The notes beneath the pieces were generated by a model. That model did no database searches, was not told where the DNA came from, and saw only the letters and a list, made by a program, of their open reading frames with translations. 64,000 bases of DNA from Muricea muricata (Eukaryota > Cnidaria > Anthozoa > Malacalcyonacea > Plexauridae), in the NCBI GenBank assembly GCA_963855995.1, contig OY979722.1:2046001-2110000 (forward strand), written 5' to 3'. Below are positions 1 to 11,600 of this stretch, piece by piece. Position 1 is the first letter of the stretch. Every line of letters starts with the position of its first letter. Made by a program: the position numbers and the translations under genes.

Positions 1-3000
1 AATATTTCATGAATAATTCATGAATATTTCATGAATAATTCATGAATAATTCATGAATATTTCATGAATGATTCATGAATAATTCATGAATTTTCGAGGA
101 AAAAATCTTGAAAAAAAGTTCAGGAAAAAATTTTGAAAAAGAAATTGGGAAAAATTTTTTGTCAAAACTTTTTCCTAAATTTTTTTTCAAACTTTTTTCC
201 CAAATTTTTTTGGGAAATTTTGAAAAAATTTTGGGAAAAAAATTTTGAAAAAAAAATTGGGAAAAAATTCTAAATAAAAATTGGGAAAAAAATTTGGGAA
301 ATTCATGAATAATCATGAATATTTCATGAATAATTCATGAAATTCATGAATAATTCATGAATGATTCATGAATTTTCGAGGAAAAAATCTTGAAAAAAAG
401 TTCAGGAAAAAATTTTGAAAAAGAATTGGGAAAGTTTTTTGTCAAAACTTTTTCCCAAATTTTTTTTCAAACTTTTTTCCCAAATTTTTTTGGGAAATTT
501 TGAAAAAATTTTGGGAAAAAAATTTTGAAAAAAAAATTTGGGAAAAAATTCTGAAAAAAAAATTTGGGAAATCATGAATAATTCATGAATATTTCATGAA
601 TAATTCATGATAATTCATGAAAAATATTGGGGAAAATTTTGAACAAAAAATTTGGGAAAAAATTTTGAAAAAAAATGTGGGAAAAAATTCTGAAAAAAAA
701 TTGACAAAAATATTGGGGAAAATTTTGAACAAAAAATTTGGGAAAAAAATTTGAAAAAAGTTTGGGAAAAAAATTTGAAAAAAAAATTCGGGAAAAAATT
801 TTGACAAAAAATTCTGAAAAAAATTTGGGAAAAAATCTTGAAAAAAAATTCTGGAAAAAATTTTGAAAAAAATTTGGGAAATTCATGAATATTTCATGAA
901 CATTTCATGAATAATTCATGAATATTTCATGAATAATCATGAATAATTCATGAAAATTCATGAATATTTCATGAATTTTCCATGAATTGAATTTCCATGA
1001 ATGAATTTTCCATGAATGATCCATGAATGATCCATGAATGAATTTTCCAAATATTTCATGAATTTTCCAGGAAAAAATCTTGAAAAAAAATTCAGGAAAA
1101 AATTTTGAAAAAGAAATTGGGAAAAAAATTTGGGAAATTCATGAATAATCATGAATATTTCATGAATAATTCATGAATAATTCATGAAAAAAATTTCCCA
1201 AATTTTTGGTTCAAAATTTTCCCTAATATTTTTGTCAATTTTTTTTCCAAATTTTTTCCCTAATTTTTTTAGAATTCTTTTTCCAAATTTTTTTTTCAGA
1301 ATTTTTTCCCAAATTTTTTTTCAAACTTTTTTCCCAAATTTTTTTGGGAAATTTTGAAAAAATTTTAGGAAAAAAATTTTGAAAAAAAAATTTGGGAAAA
1401 AATTCTGAAAAAAAATTTGGGAAAAAAATTTGGGAAATTCATGAATAATTCATGAATATTTCATGAATAATTCATGAATATTTCATGAATAATTCATGAA
1501 TAATTCATGAATATTTCATGAATGATTCATGAATAATTCATGAATTTTCGAGGAAAAAATCTTGAAAAAAAGTTCAGGAAAAAATTTTGAAAAAGAAATT
1601 GGGAAAAATTTTTTGTCAAAACTTTTTCCTAAATTTTTTTTCAAACTTTTTTCCCAAATTTTTTTGGGAAATTTTGAAAAAATTTTGGGAAAAAAATTTT
1701 GAAAAAAAAATTTGGGAAAAAATTCTGAAAAAAAAATTTGGGAAATCATGAATAATTCATGAATATTTCATGAATAATTCATGATAATTCATGAAAAATA
1801 TTGGGGAAAATTTTGAACAAAAAATTTGGGAAAAAATTTTGAAAAAAAATGTGGGAAAAAATTCTGAAAAAAAATTGACAAAAATATTGGGGAAAATTTT
1901 GAACAAAAAATTTGGGAAAAAAATTTGAAAAAAGTTTGGGAAAAAAATTTGAAAAAAAAATTCGGGAAAAAATTTTGACAAAAAATTCTGAAAAAAATTT
2001 GGGAAAAAATCTTGAAAAAAAATTCTGGAAAAAATTTTGAAAAAAATTTGGGAAATTCATGAATATTTCATGAACATTTCATGAATAATTCATGAATATT
2101 TCATGAATAATCATGAATAATTCATGAAAATTCATGAATATTTCATGAATTTTCCAGGAAAAAATCTTGAAAAAAAATTCAGGAAAAAATTTTGAAAAAG
2201 AAATTGGGAAAAAAATTTGGGAAATTCATGAATAATCATGAATATTTCATGAATAATTCATGAATAATTCATGAAAAAAATTTCCCAAATTTTTGGTTCA
2301 AAATTTTCCCTAATATTTTTGTCAATTTTTTTTCCAAATTTTTTCCCTAATTTTTTTAGAATTCTTTTTCCAAATTTTTTTTTCAGAATTTTTTTCCAAA
2401 TTTTTTTTCAAACTTTTTTCCCAAATTTTTTTGGGAAATTTTGAAAAAATTTTAGGAAAAAAATTTTGAAAAAAAAATTTGGGAAAAAATTCTGAAAAAA
2501 AATTTGGGAAAAAAATTTGGGAAATTCATGAATAATTCATGAATATTTCATGAATAATTCATGAATATTTCATGAATAATTCATGAATAATTCATGAATA
2601 TTTCATGAATGATTCATGAATAATTCATGAATTTTCGAGGAAAAAATCTTGAAAAAAAGTTCAGGAAAAAATTTTGAAAAAGAAATTGGGAAAAATTTTT
2701 TGTCAAAACTTTTTCCTAAATTTTTTTTCAAACTTTTTTCCCAAATTTTTTTTGGGAAATTTTGAAAAAATTTTGGGAAAAAAATTTTGAAAAAAAAATT
2801 GGGAAAAAATTCTAAAAAAAAATTGGGAAAAAAATTTGGGAAATTCATGAATAATCATGAATATTTCATGAATAATTCATGAAATTCATGAATAATTCAT
2901 GAATGATTCATGAATTTTCGAGGAAAAAATCTTGAAAAAAAGTTCAGGAAAAAATTTTGAAAAAGAATTGGGAAAATTTTTTGTCAAAACTTTTTCCCAA

Positions 3001-4880
3001 ATTTTTTTTCAAACTTTTTTCCCAAATTTTTTTGGGAAATTTTGAAAAAATTTTGGGAAAAAAATTTTGAAAAAAAAATTTGGGAAAAAATTCTGAAAAA
3101 AAAATTTGGGAAATCATGAATAATTCATGAATATTTCATGAATAATTCATGATAATTCATGAAAAATATTGGGGAAAATTTTGAACAAAAAATTTGGGAA
3201 AAAATTTTGAAAAAAAATGTGGGAAAAAATTCTGAAAAAAAATTGACAAAAATATTGGGGAAAATTTTGAACAAAAAATTTGGGAAAAAAATTTGAAAAA
3301 AGTTTGGGAAAAAAATTTGAAAAAAAAATTCGGGAAAAAATTTTGACAAAAAATTCTGAAAAAAATTTGGGAAAAAATCTTGAAAAAAAATTCTGGAAAA
3401 AATTTTGAAAAAAATTTGGGAAATTCATGAATATTTCATGAACATTTCATGAATAATTCATGAATATTTCATGAATAATCATGAATAATTCATGAAAATT
3501 CATGAATATTTCATGAATTTTCCAGGAAAAAATCTTGAAAAAGAAATTGGGAGAAAAATTTTTTGTCAAAACTTTTTCCTAAATTTTTTTCCCAACTTTT
3601 TTTTCAGAATTTTTTCCCAAATTTTTTTGGGAAATTTTGAAAAAATTTTAGGAAAAAAATTTTGAAAAAAAAATTGGGAAAAAATTCTGAAAAAAAAATT
3701 GGGAAAAAAATTTGGGAAATTCATGAATAATCATGAATATTTCATGAATAATTCATGAATAATTCATGAAAAAAATTTCCCAAATTTTTGGTTCAAAATT
3801 TTCCCTAATATTTTTGTCAATTTTTTTTCCAAATTTTTTCCCTAATTTTTTTAGAATTCTTTTTCCAAATTTTTTTTTCAGAATTTTTTCCCAAATTTTT
3901 TTTCAAACTTTTTTCCCAAATTTTTTTGGGAAATTTTGAAAAAATTTTAGGAAAAAAATTTTGAAAAAAAAATTTGGGAAAAAATTCTGAAAAAAAATTT
4001 GGGAAATTCATGAATAATTCATGAATATTTCATGAATAATTCATGAATATTTCATGAATAATTCATGAATAATTCATGAATATTTCATGAATGATTCATG
4101 AATAATTCATGAATTTTCGAGGAAAAAATCTTGAAAAAAAGTTCAGGAAAATTTTGAAATGATTATTCATGAATTTCCCAAATTTTTTTCCCAATTTTTT
4201 TTTTCAAAATTTTTTTCCCAAAATTTTTTCAAAATTTCCCAAAAAAATTTGGGAAAAAAGTTTGAAAAAAAATGTAGGAAAAAGTTTTGACAAAAAATTG
4301 AAAAAAATTTGGGAAAAAAATTTGGGAAATTCATGAATAATCATGAATATTTCATGAATAATTTATGAATAATTCATGAAATTCATGAATAATTCATGAA
4401 TGATTCATGAATTTTCGAGGAAAAAATCTTGAAAAAAAGTTCAGGAAAAAATTTTGAAAAAGAAATTGGGAAAAATTTTTTGTCAAAACTTTTCCCCAAA
4501 TTTTTTTTCAAACTTTTTCCCCAAATTTTTTTGGGAAATTTTGAAAAAATTTTGGGAAAAAAATTTGACAAAAAATTTTTCCCAATTTCTTTTTCAAAAT
4601 TTTTTCCTGAACTTTTTTTCAAGATTTTTTCCTGGAAAATTCATGAATTATTCATGAATTTTCATGAATTATTCATGATTATTTTCGAGGAAAAAATCTT
4701 GAAAAAAAGTTCAGGAAAAAATTTTGAAAAAGAAATTGGGAAAAAAATTTTTTGTCAAAACTTTTTCCTAAATTTTTTTCCCAACTTTTTTTTCAGAATT
4801 TTTTCCCAATTTTTTTTTTCAAAATTTTTTCCCAAATTTTTTTTCAAAATTTTTTCCCGAATTTTTTTCAAATTTTTTTT
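1..4880. repeat. AT-rich palindromic satellite with higher-order repeats
   Basis: The whole stretch alternates two motifs: runs of the self-complementary ATTCATGAAT, and A/T homopolymer blocks punctuated by GGGAAAA or TTTTCCC. Blocks occur on both strands, so long inverted repeats are present. Large segments recur almost unchanged: the block at 583-886 recurs at 1757-2060 and 3125-3428 (offsets 1174 and 1368 bp), and the block at 62-316 recurs near 1516 and 2603. Open frames inside it translate to Phe/Lys/Asn-rich low-complexity peptides and are not regarded as genes. The left edge is cut by the window. Confidence 0.95.
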
Positions 4881-5103
4881 CAATTTTTTTCCCATTAAAT
4901 TTAAAACTGCCTGCGGTTCTATTCGCTGTGCTTCAAATCGGCCACGCAAAGTCCCCAAATTTAAAGATTGCAGTATTTGTTCCATATTTCAAACCCCCTG
5001 GGTTTACTTTCGATTTAAAACGCCAGAAAAGTCTTATATATTTTACTGTTTTATAACTGCGCTCAACTTGTAACATTCCACAACGCTGACCAAAGGTACT
5101 GGC

Positions 5104-5640
5104 TCACTGAGTATAATGACGCTGAAACCACCGCGTATAATGTTCAAAGCACTGCGTATAAAGGTGAAAGCACCGCATATAATGATGAAAGCGCCGCGTA
5201 TAATGATGAAATAACTGCGTATAATGATGAAAGCACTGCGTATAATGCTCAAAGCACAGCATATAATGTTCAAAGCACCGCATATAATGTTCGAAGCACC
5301 GCACATAATGTTCGAAGCACCGCATATAATGCTCGAAGCACCGCATATAATGTTTAAAGCACCGCATATAATGTTTAAAGCACCGCATATAATGTTTAAA
5401 GCACCGCATATAATGTTTAAAGCACCGCATATAATGTTTAAAGCACCGCATATAATGCTTAAAGCACCGCATATAATGCTCAAAGCACCGCATATAATGT
5501 TTAAAGCACCGCATAAAATGCTTAAAGCACCGCATATAATGCTCAAAGCACCGCATATAATGTTTAAAGCACCGCATATAATACTCAAAGCACCGCATGT
5601 CATGTTTAAAGCACCGTATATAATGTATAAAGCACCTAAT
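5104..5640. repeat. 21-bp minisatellite, about 25 copies
   Basis: A tandem array of a unit close to CACCGCATATAATGTTTAAAG. The first units are the most diverged, and the central units (5340-5450) are nearly identical. Because 21 is a multiple of three, several frames stay open for 160-186 codons on both strands. These are a product of the period, not evidence of a protein. Confidence 0.93.
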
Positions 5641-5662
5641 GAAATGACGTTTTATCACTTAA

Positions 5663-6093
5663 TAAAGGAGCAGTGTCATATTTCACGCATATGCTTCTGC
5701 GCATAATAAACTTGAAAGCGTTGGGCCAACGTTTTCAATTCGGAATCCAAGATGGCGTCCTCAAAGGAGGGCGAGCATGGTCTGAAATTCGATATTTCCG
5801 GATGATAAAAAAGCAACAGAATGCCAAAGGTCGAAGGAAATTATGCGGCAATCAACGCAAAAGAATTTATTTGGTATACAATGTATTTAAAGCATGGAAA
5901 GTGCAAAAATCGAGGCGGGATGTAACCGTTGGAATTGCAGTGATTTCACCGCACATCTGTTGCTCTTGCATACAGAAGAAGGTAAAAATAATGCAATTTA
6001 TGTGCTTTAATCAAGCTGAATCTACAAGAAATTCGTAAAATAGCAAGAAAATAAAGAAATAAAATTTGCGTGAAATGTGACACTGCTCCTTTA
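5663..6093. mobile_element. Short TIR element (MITE-like), about 430 bp
   Basis: The left end TAAAGGAGCAGTGTCA is matched in inverted orientation at the right end, and similarity continues for about 10 more bases (ATTTCACGCA) with one mismatch. A 121-codon open frame lies inside (5673-6038) but shows no domain I recognise. No target duplication is obvious. The family is unassigned. Confidence 0.7.
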
Positions 6094-7856
6094 AGACAGC
6101 TATGGTTTTCCATAGTGATGCGCAAAATTACTTATCAACAGCCGTTTCGTATTGCACACTGCATACCTAGTATTAAAAGTCTTTGAGAAATTGTGGACAA
6201 AAACTGAGTCCATGTCTATAAATGTGATCGATATGGATGGAAATCTAATCGGACGTTCAGGAGATGTTTACTGCATGTTGCGTTTCCGTAAAAAGATTGA
6301 TTAAGGACATCCAAAGCTGTTGTGAATATTGATCAGTTTTGATTTCTGTGTAGAAAAGTGCGTATTATAATCAGCGTATGGTCTATGTAGGATGATAGGT
6401 GAGAGGTTAAAGAGAGCGCGATTCTGGTAAGCGGATACGGGTTGTGTTACTTTGTTTATGAAGTTTGCCTCAATATCTCCGTTAGTATTTTTTCCTAACT
6501 GCAGTACGTGTTGCAGAAAAGATATGATCATACATGCAGATACCGGGGGAAATGCCATGAACAAAATGACGCTACCTGTACCCATTACCGGAGTATCTCA
6601 GCCTCTCTGTCGTCAGGCCTAGCAACAGCGCTTTTTCGAGAATTAAGGTCTGGATTACTTACGTATATCATTATCAACCTGGTAGTGTCCAGAAGAATTA
6701 GAAGCGATTGTAAGGCTGCGTTGAACCTGGAAGATAGAAAATCCAATGATCACAATCCACATTTTGATCAAAGTCAACAGTTAGAACCTGTTTGTTTGTC
6801 TTTACTGAGCGTGTCTTGCAGGATTGCTCCGTGTTTATGTAGTGCTGCATCAACGAAAGCGACAGACGCGCAAATTGGGCGGTATGTTCAAGACCATGTA
6901 TGGTCATATGCTAATGAAGGATTTCATTGTAGGAAGCGTTTGCACTTTGCAAAGTCGCCCCATGTCGTTAATGTTGCTTAATTCTTTTGTCTGACTGTGC
7001 AATACAGGCATGACTGCGCAATGTTACAGGCGATGGTCACTGGAGATAGCTTTTTTGCGAAGTATCTTTCAGGCTCTTATTGTGCATTGAATTTATTGGT
7101 GTAGTGCGACTACTTGGCGGAACCAAGGATGTCGTTTGTCATCATACATTTTAAATTTTATTTCATCAGCAGAGTAGCATTGAAAACAGTCTTGAATTGA
7201 CGAGAATTAGTGACAATTATCAACTTTGTTATGGTAAAACATTTTTAAGGAAGTTGATAAAGATTTAAAATCCTGTCACGAACTGCCACTGTCAGTGACG
7301 AACTTCCTTGTCACTCTCGGAAACCTCTATGACCTAAACCAAGATGAGCCAAGGTTATTAATTATCCGAAACCTCAAAACGTCGTTTATCGTTTGTGAAA
7401 GAACCTTTATTATATAAAGTACAGTCACTACAGTGCTTTATAAGGTTTCGGGCACTGATAGAGTACTTTTGATTGCATGCGCATTTTGCAAATGACCTTG
7501 CCAAAAAATTTCTAATAAGTGCCACACAAGACATGTAACTATGAAATCGTATTGTTTTCACCCATGCGTCACAAATTATTTTTCGCTTCCGGGCCTGATA
7601 TTATTCTCACGGTTCAGAATTTCTCAACGAGACGGAAATTGTGAAACAACACCGGAAGACGAGAAAAAAACCCAAACATAGTCATAGGTCGCAGTATCAA
7701 ATTTTGCCACTGTAACAGAATCATTGTTTTGAAAAACCGTTTATTGGTTATTATTATTATTAAATTGGCTATGCGGCCAAATGTAGGCTATGTGGCCAAA
7801 ATGAAAACGGTACCTTATTCTTTAAAGACAGAGAACAGTTCCTTCTGTGAATCTAC
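6094..7856. other. Intergenic stretch, nothing recognised
   Basis: Only short unsupported open frames are present, on both strands. I see no splice-supported coding exon, RNA gene or clear repeat. Confidence 0.5.
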
Positions 7857-7998
7857 CAAATAAAACAAATTCCGAAAATATACATCTTGTACTCCTGATA
7901 TTAAAAAAAAACAAGAAAACGACGGAGTCGGGGTTTTTTCTTTTATATCAGGAATACAAGAATAAGATACCTACTTTCGGAATTTGTTTTATTTTGTA
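7857..7998. repeat. Foldback (inverted repeat) element, about 140 bp
   Basis: The left arm reads AAATAAAACAAATTCCGAAA and continues to CTCCTGATAT. The right arm returns the complement (ATATCAGGAAT to TTTCGGAATTTGTTTTATTT) with a few mismatches and a short spacer. The transcript would form a long hairpin. The class is unknown. Confidence 0.7.
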
Positions 7999-8600
7999 CT
8001 TCCTGAAGTTGTCTGCTCGCCGTGGTTTCTGTGCATCTGTTCTGCTTATAACAAATAGGAACGTTGTTCGCCAAATTTTGCATCTTTCAACGCTGGTTTA
8101 CGTTTATTTACGAGCAAAGCAAATCAGAATAGTGTCAGATATTGAGTTGGTCAATCATATTTGATAAAAATAGATGTTCAAAATGTAAACAAAGCGTTTT
8201 ATTCACATTATGATTAAAGGCTGTAGCCCCTCTTTAAAAATTCACACTACATGAAGACATTAATTAGTTTTTGATCACAGAGAAGGTTTATGCTAGTTTT
8301 AAACATGCCAGAGTTGGGAGCGTTTTGAAATATTTCAAAATGGAAACGCTCGAGAAAGGATTTTCCCTCTGGCTCAGGTGCTGATCAAGGATTTGGGTTT
8401 GGCTATAGTGGCATGTCGCGGCAAAAGTGCTTCCGATATTGCTCAATACCAAATCATCAGTGTCCTCCCAGCGCCAACACCGTGACGTAGGCGGACACAT
8501 GATATTCTGATCCTACTACTTCCCATCCCTAACACATTTATACGGACAAGAAAGCACTCTGCAATCACATGCTCAGACAGAAGTGATGTTAGAGTCCAAA

Positions 8601-11600
8601 ATGAATGGAATTGCAGTGCTAGTCAGTCTAGTCTGTTTCGTTTTTCTTGCTGTGGAAATCTCCGCGTTACCGACAAATCCACCAACTATTCAACAAAAAC
8701 AAGGTAGTTGATTTAAAGTTGTTTTGGTTTAACATGAGCTGCAATGACATGCACTTGACAGAAGTAGCTTCCGTGATTTTTACCTGAGCCAGGTGAAAAT
8801 GTTAACTACCAAACGGCTGAAATGCTAACCAATATTTCCCATGAGGCAACTATCAGTCATCACGAGAAAGATTATTTCAGAACGCGAACTTTTCCATGAT
8901 GGTAGACGGGTTGCTTAATTAGGAAATGCCGTTTTATTTACTAAACACAAACTGAAATTTAAGCAGTTCAAAAGCAAACGAGCCATTTTATCCAGTTCTA
9001 GTTTTATTTTGCCACAGGGCTCGTGAAATTGGTAGCAGGCTTTGCACGTATGCGCGTGCTCGTTTAAAATTTACTCTAGCGGTTTCGGGCGACGCACTGT
9101 CGACGCTAATCGATCTGCGTCATTCTTGTCAAACGAACATCCGATCAGAGTTGACTATAGGTTTCCTTATGCGTACTTAACAAGCTAAAAATATCTTCCC
9201 AAGTAGTGAGTCTTCTCAAGCACGTTTTTATGTTAACATTCAAACACAACTGACGTCAGTCAACTAGGGAAATACACAATTCCATCATCACAGTTAGAAG
9301 AGCATGTTAAAAGAGAAGCATGTTAAAAGAGAAGCATGTTAAAAGAGAAAACAGCATGTTGAAATTAGTAAAATTGCAAAGTTTGGTGGCGAAATGGCGT
9401 AAATACGGAAAATATAGCCGTGAGAAGTTTGCGAGTTTTATATATATTTGTTTTGGGAACAGGAAAGCTCGCCACTTTCGTCTCAGATGAGGTAGGCTTT
9501 CCCGTGCGTAATGCAAATTTATACAAAAATCACAAACTACTCAGGGCTATATTTTCTGTCTTTTTACTGCATTTCGCCACCAAGCTTTGCAATTTTACAC
9601 ATTTTAAGACGATGGAAGAAATTTGAATTGACATTCCAAATGAGTCTCAGGTTTCACTTAAGAAACAAGTTTTAGATTTAAATTTTTAATTTTCAACGGA
9701 GAAAAAGTTCTTAACGATATTGAAACAGCTGGTTTTGCTACTAATGAGGTCTTTTGTTTGGCGTGATATTTTCATCATATAGCGCGAGATTGCTTGTTTT
9801 CTCAGTTGTTTAATTATTTGCGCAAATCAACTCTGCGAACACTCATATATCATAATAATATGCGTCAGTTTGCAACATGGCAAGTAGAAGAGGAAGCGTT
9901 TTCTTCCAGAAGAGAAACAACTGGAAAATCCTTTCCCCACAAAAAATCTGCAATATTTTAATGGGTTTTACTTTAAGCCATTCTTCAAAAATACCATCCT
10001 ATCCAATCGTATTATTCAAAACTGACGTTTTTAAGTATAAGCTCCTACCTTTGAAGGCAAACACTCGGTCTCTTTGATATAACAGTTCAGCTTTCAACAC
10101 TCCTGTTAAATTTGGTCTTAGATCAACATATCGTGTTTTGTTTGTCTACCTGAAATAAAAGATATGAATAGCTTACCGCTCGTATACTAAATATTCTAGA
10201 GATGTTGTGTTCTGAAGGACAAAATGTTAGCAAATATGGTGTAATTGGCTCTGTATGATTTCATCAATAGGCATAGTAGGACTGCTTGTTGTACAAGATA
10301 TCAAAGCCGTAGCTACGGGCAAAATCTCACTATCTCTCGCCAAACATTTGATCCTGGTTGCGCCACAGGCGGGCACTCGTTGCCATTCAGCTGAGCGCAG
10401 AGCGCTTTTTTTTCCCGTTTCTTTTAGTTTTAGATCAAAAATCCCATATTTCAAAAGCGTCTTTTATTACGTGCTGTTACAAATGGAGCCCTAACCGTAC
10501 GTTAATTTACACTTCATTTCCTTGAATTTCAGCCAACCTACAGGAATTATTTGTCAACGCTACAAATAAGGCAATCAAAGCTGGAATCCTCACTCTTAGA
10601 ATTGGTAAGTTTTGTGTGCGAAACTGAATAAAGAGCACCTGGATGGGTAAGGAAACAGACGCGGCACTAAATGTACGAGCCTTCATACAGTTATACTGAG
10701 TATAGGTACACGCAATATATATCGTTTCCCGCGAATTCGATGAGGATTTATCTATTTGATATAGTTTTCATTTTGGCTGGTTACTGTTTTGAAAACTTTC
10801 GGAAAAGATACCGTGTGCAACTATGCTTGCATAGGAAGTTGTTTTCAAGCATTTTCATTTTGAAATATTGCAAAAAGCTCCCAATCTCTTGCAGAAAAAC
10901 TAACGTCTGATGTTCTTATTTCTAACTAATGTCTTCATGCGATGCGAATTTAATAACCTCATTTTGGCTGTTGGAATCGACACCGTATGGCTAGACTGAA
11001 CTTAGTTCTATATATAACTGAGATACACTGACTGAACTGGGTAACCTTGGTGGGCAACAGAAGAAGATTTTAACTATTATAAGTGGTTGTTTAGTTCTAA
11101 ACAATCAAAACCTACAGAAATAGTTTATACAGACGTTGAACAAACAGATTTTTGTTTTCATCTTTGAGAGAATTTGTCGTTCGTTGTTTTCTCGTAGACC
11201 CGGCTCAAGGACGTGCAGCCCTTCAAGCTCCAACCAACTACGACTGTACAGTTGGTTCGGTACCAGCGCGCGTGCGCAGAAGATTGAGTTTGAACCCGTT
11301 CTACACACAGTACGCGCATGCGTATGGTATACCAGTGGTCAGCTCCAGCCGCGTCAAGCGAGGAGCCTTGGAACGAGCATGTTATGTCATGAGATTTCTA
11401 TTTGCCGACCGGAAAGATATACGAGATTGGTTCTACCGGAGAAATGGCCGTGCCGGAATAATGGCAAAATCCGAAGGCACGACGACTATTCCCGAACACA
11501 GCTTCCTGCCAGCATGGTGGAACCAACGTGCGCGGGGTCTGGGTGCTACTATCCAGGTCCCTATCTCCACCGGAGGAGAGGAGAACTTATTATGCGAATC

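Noticed and set aside
583-886. Overlapping 74- and 93-codon Phe/Lys-rich open frames repeated three times
   Set aside because: They lie wholly inside the AT-rich satellite, on both phases, and reflect A/T homopolymers without stops.
5104-5640. CRISPR-like array
   Set aside because: Units are contiguous with no unique spacers, and the window is animal nuclear DNA.
5104-5706. 160-186-codon open frames over the minisatellite
   Set aside because: Consequence of a 21-bp period without stop codons; no splice context or domain.
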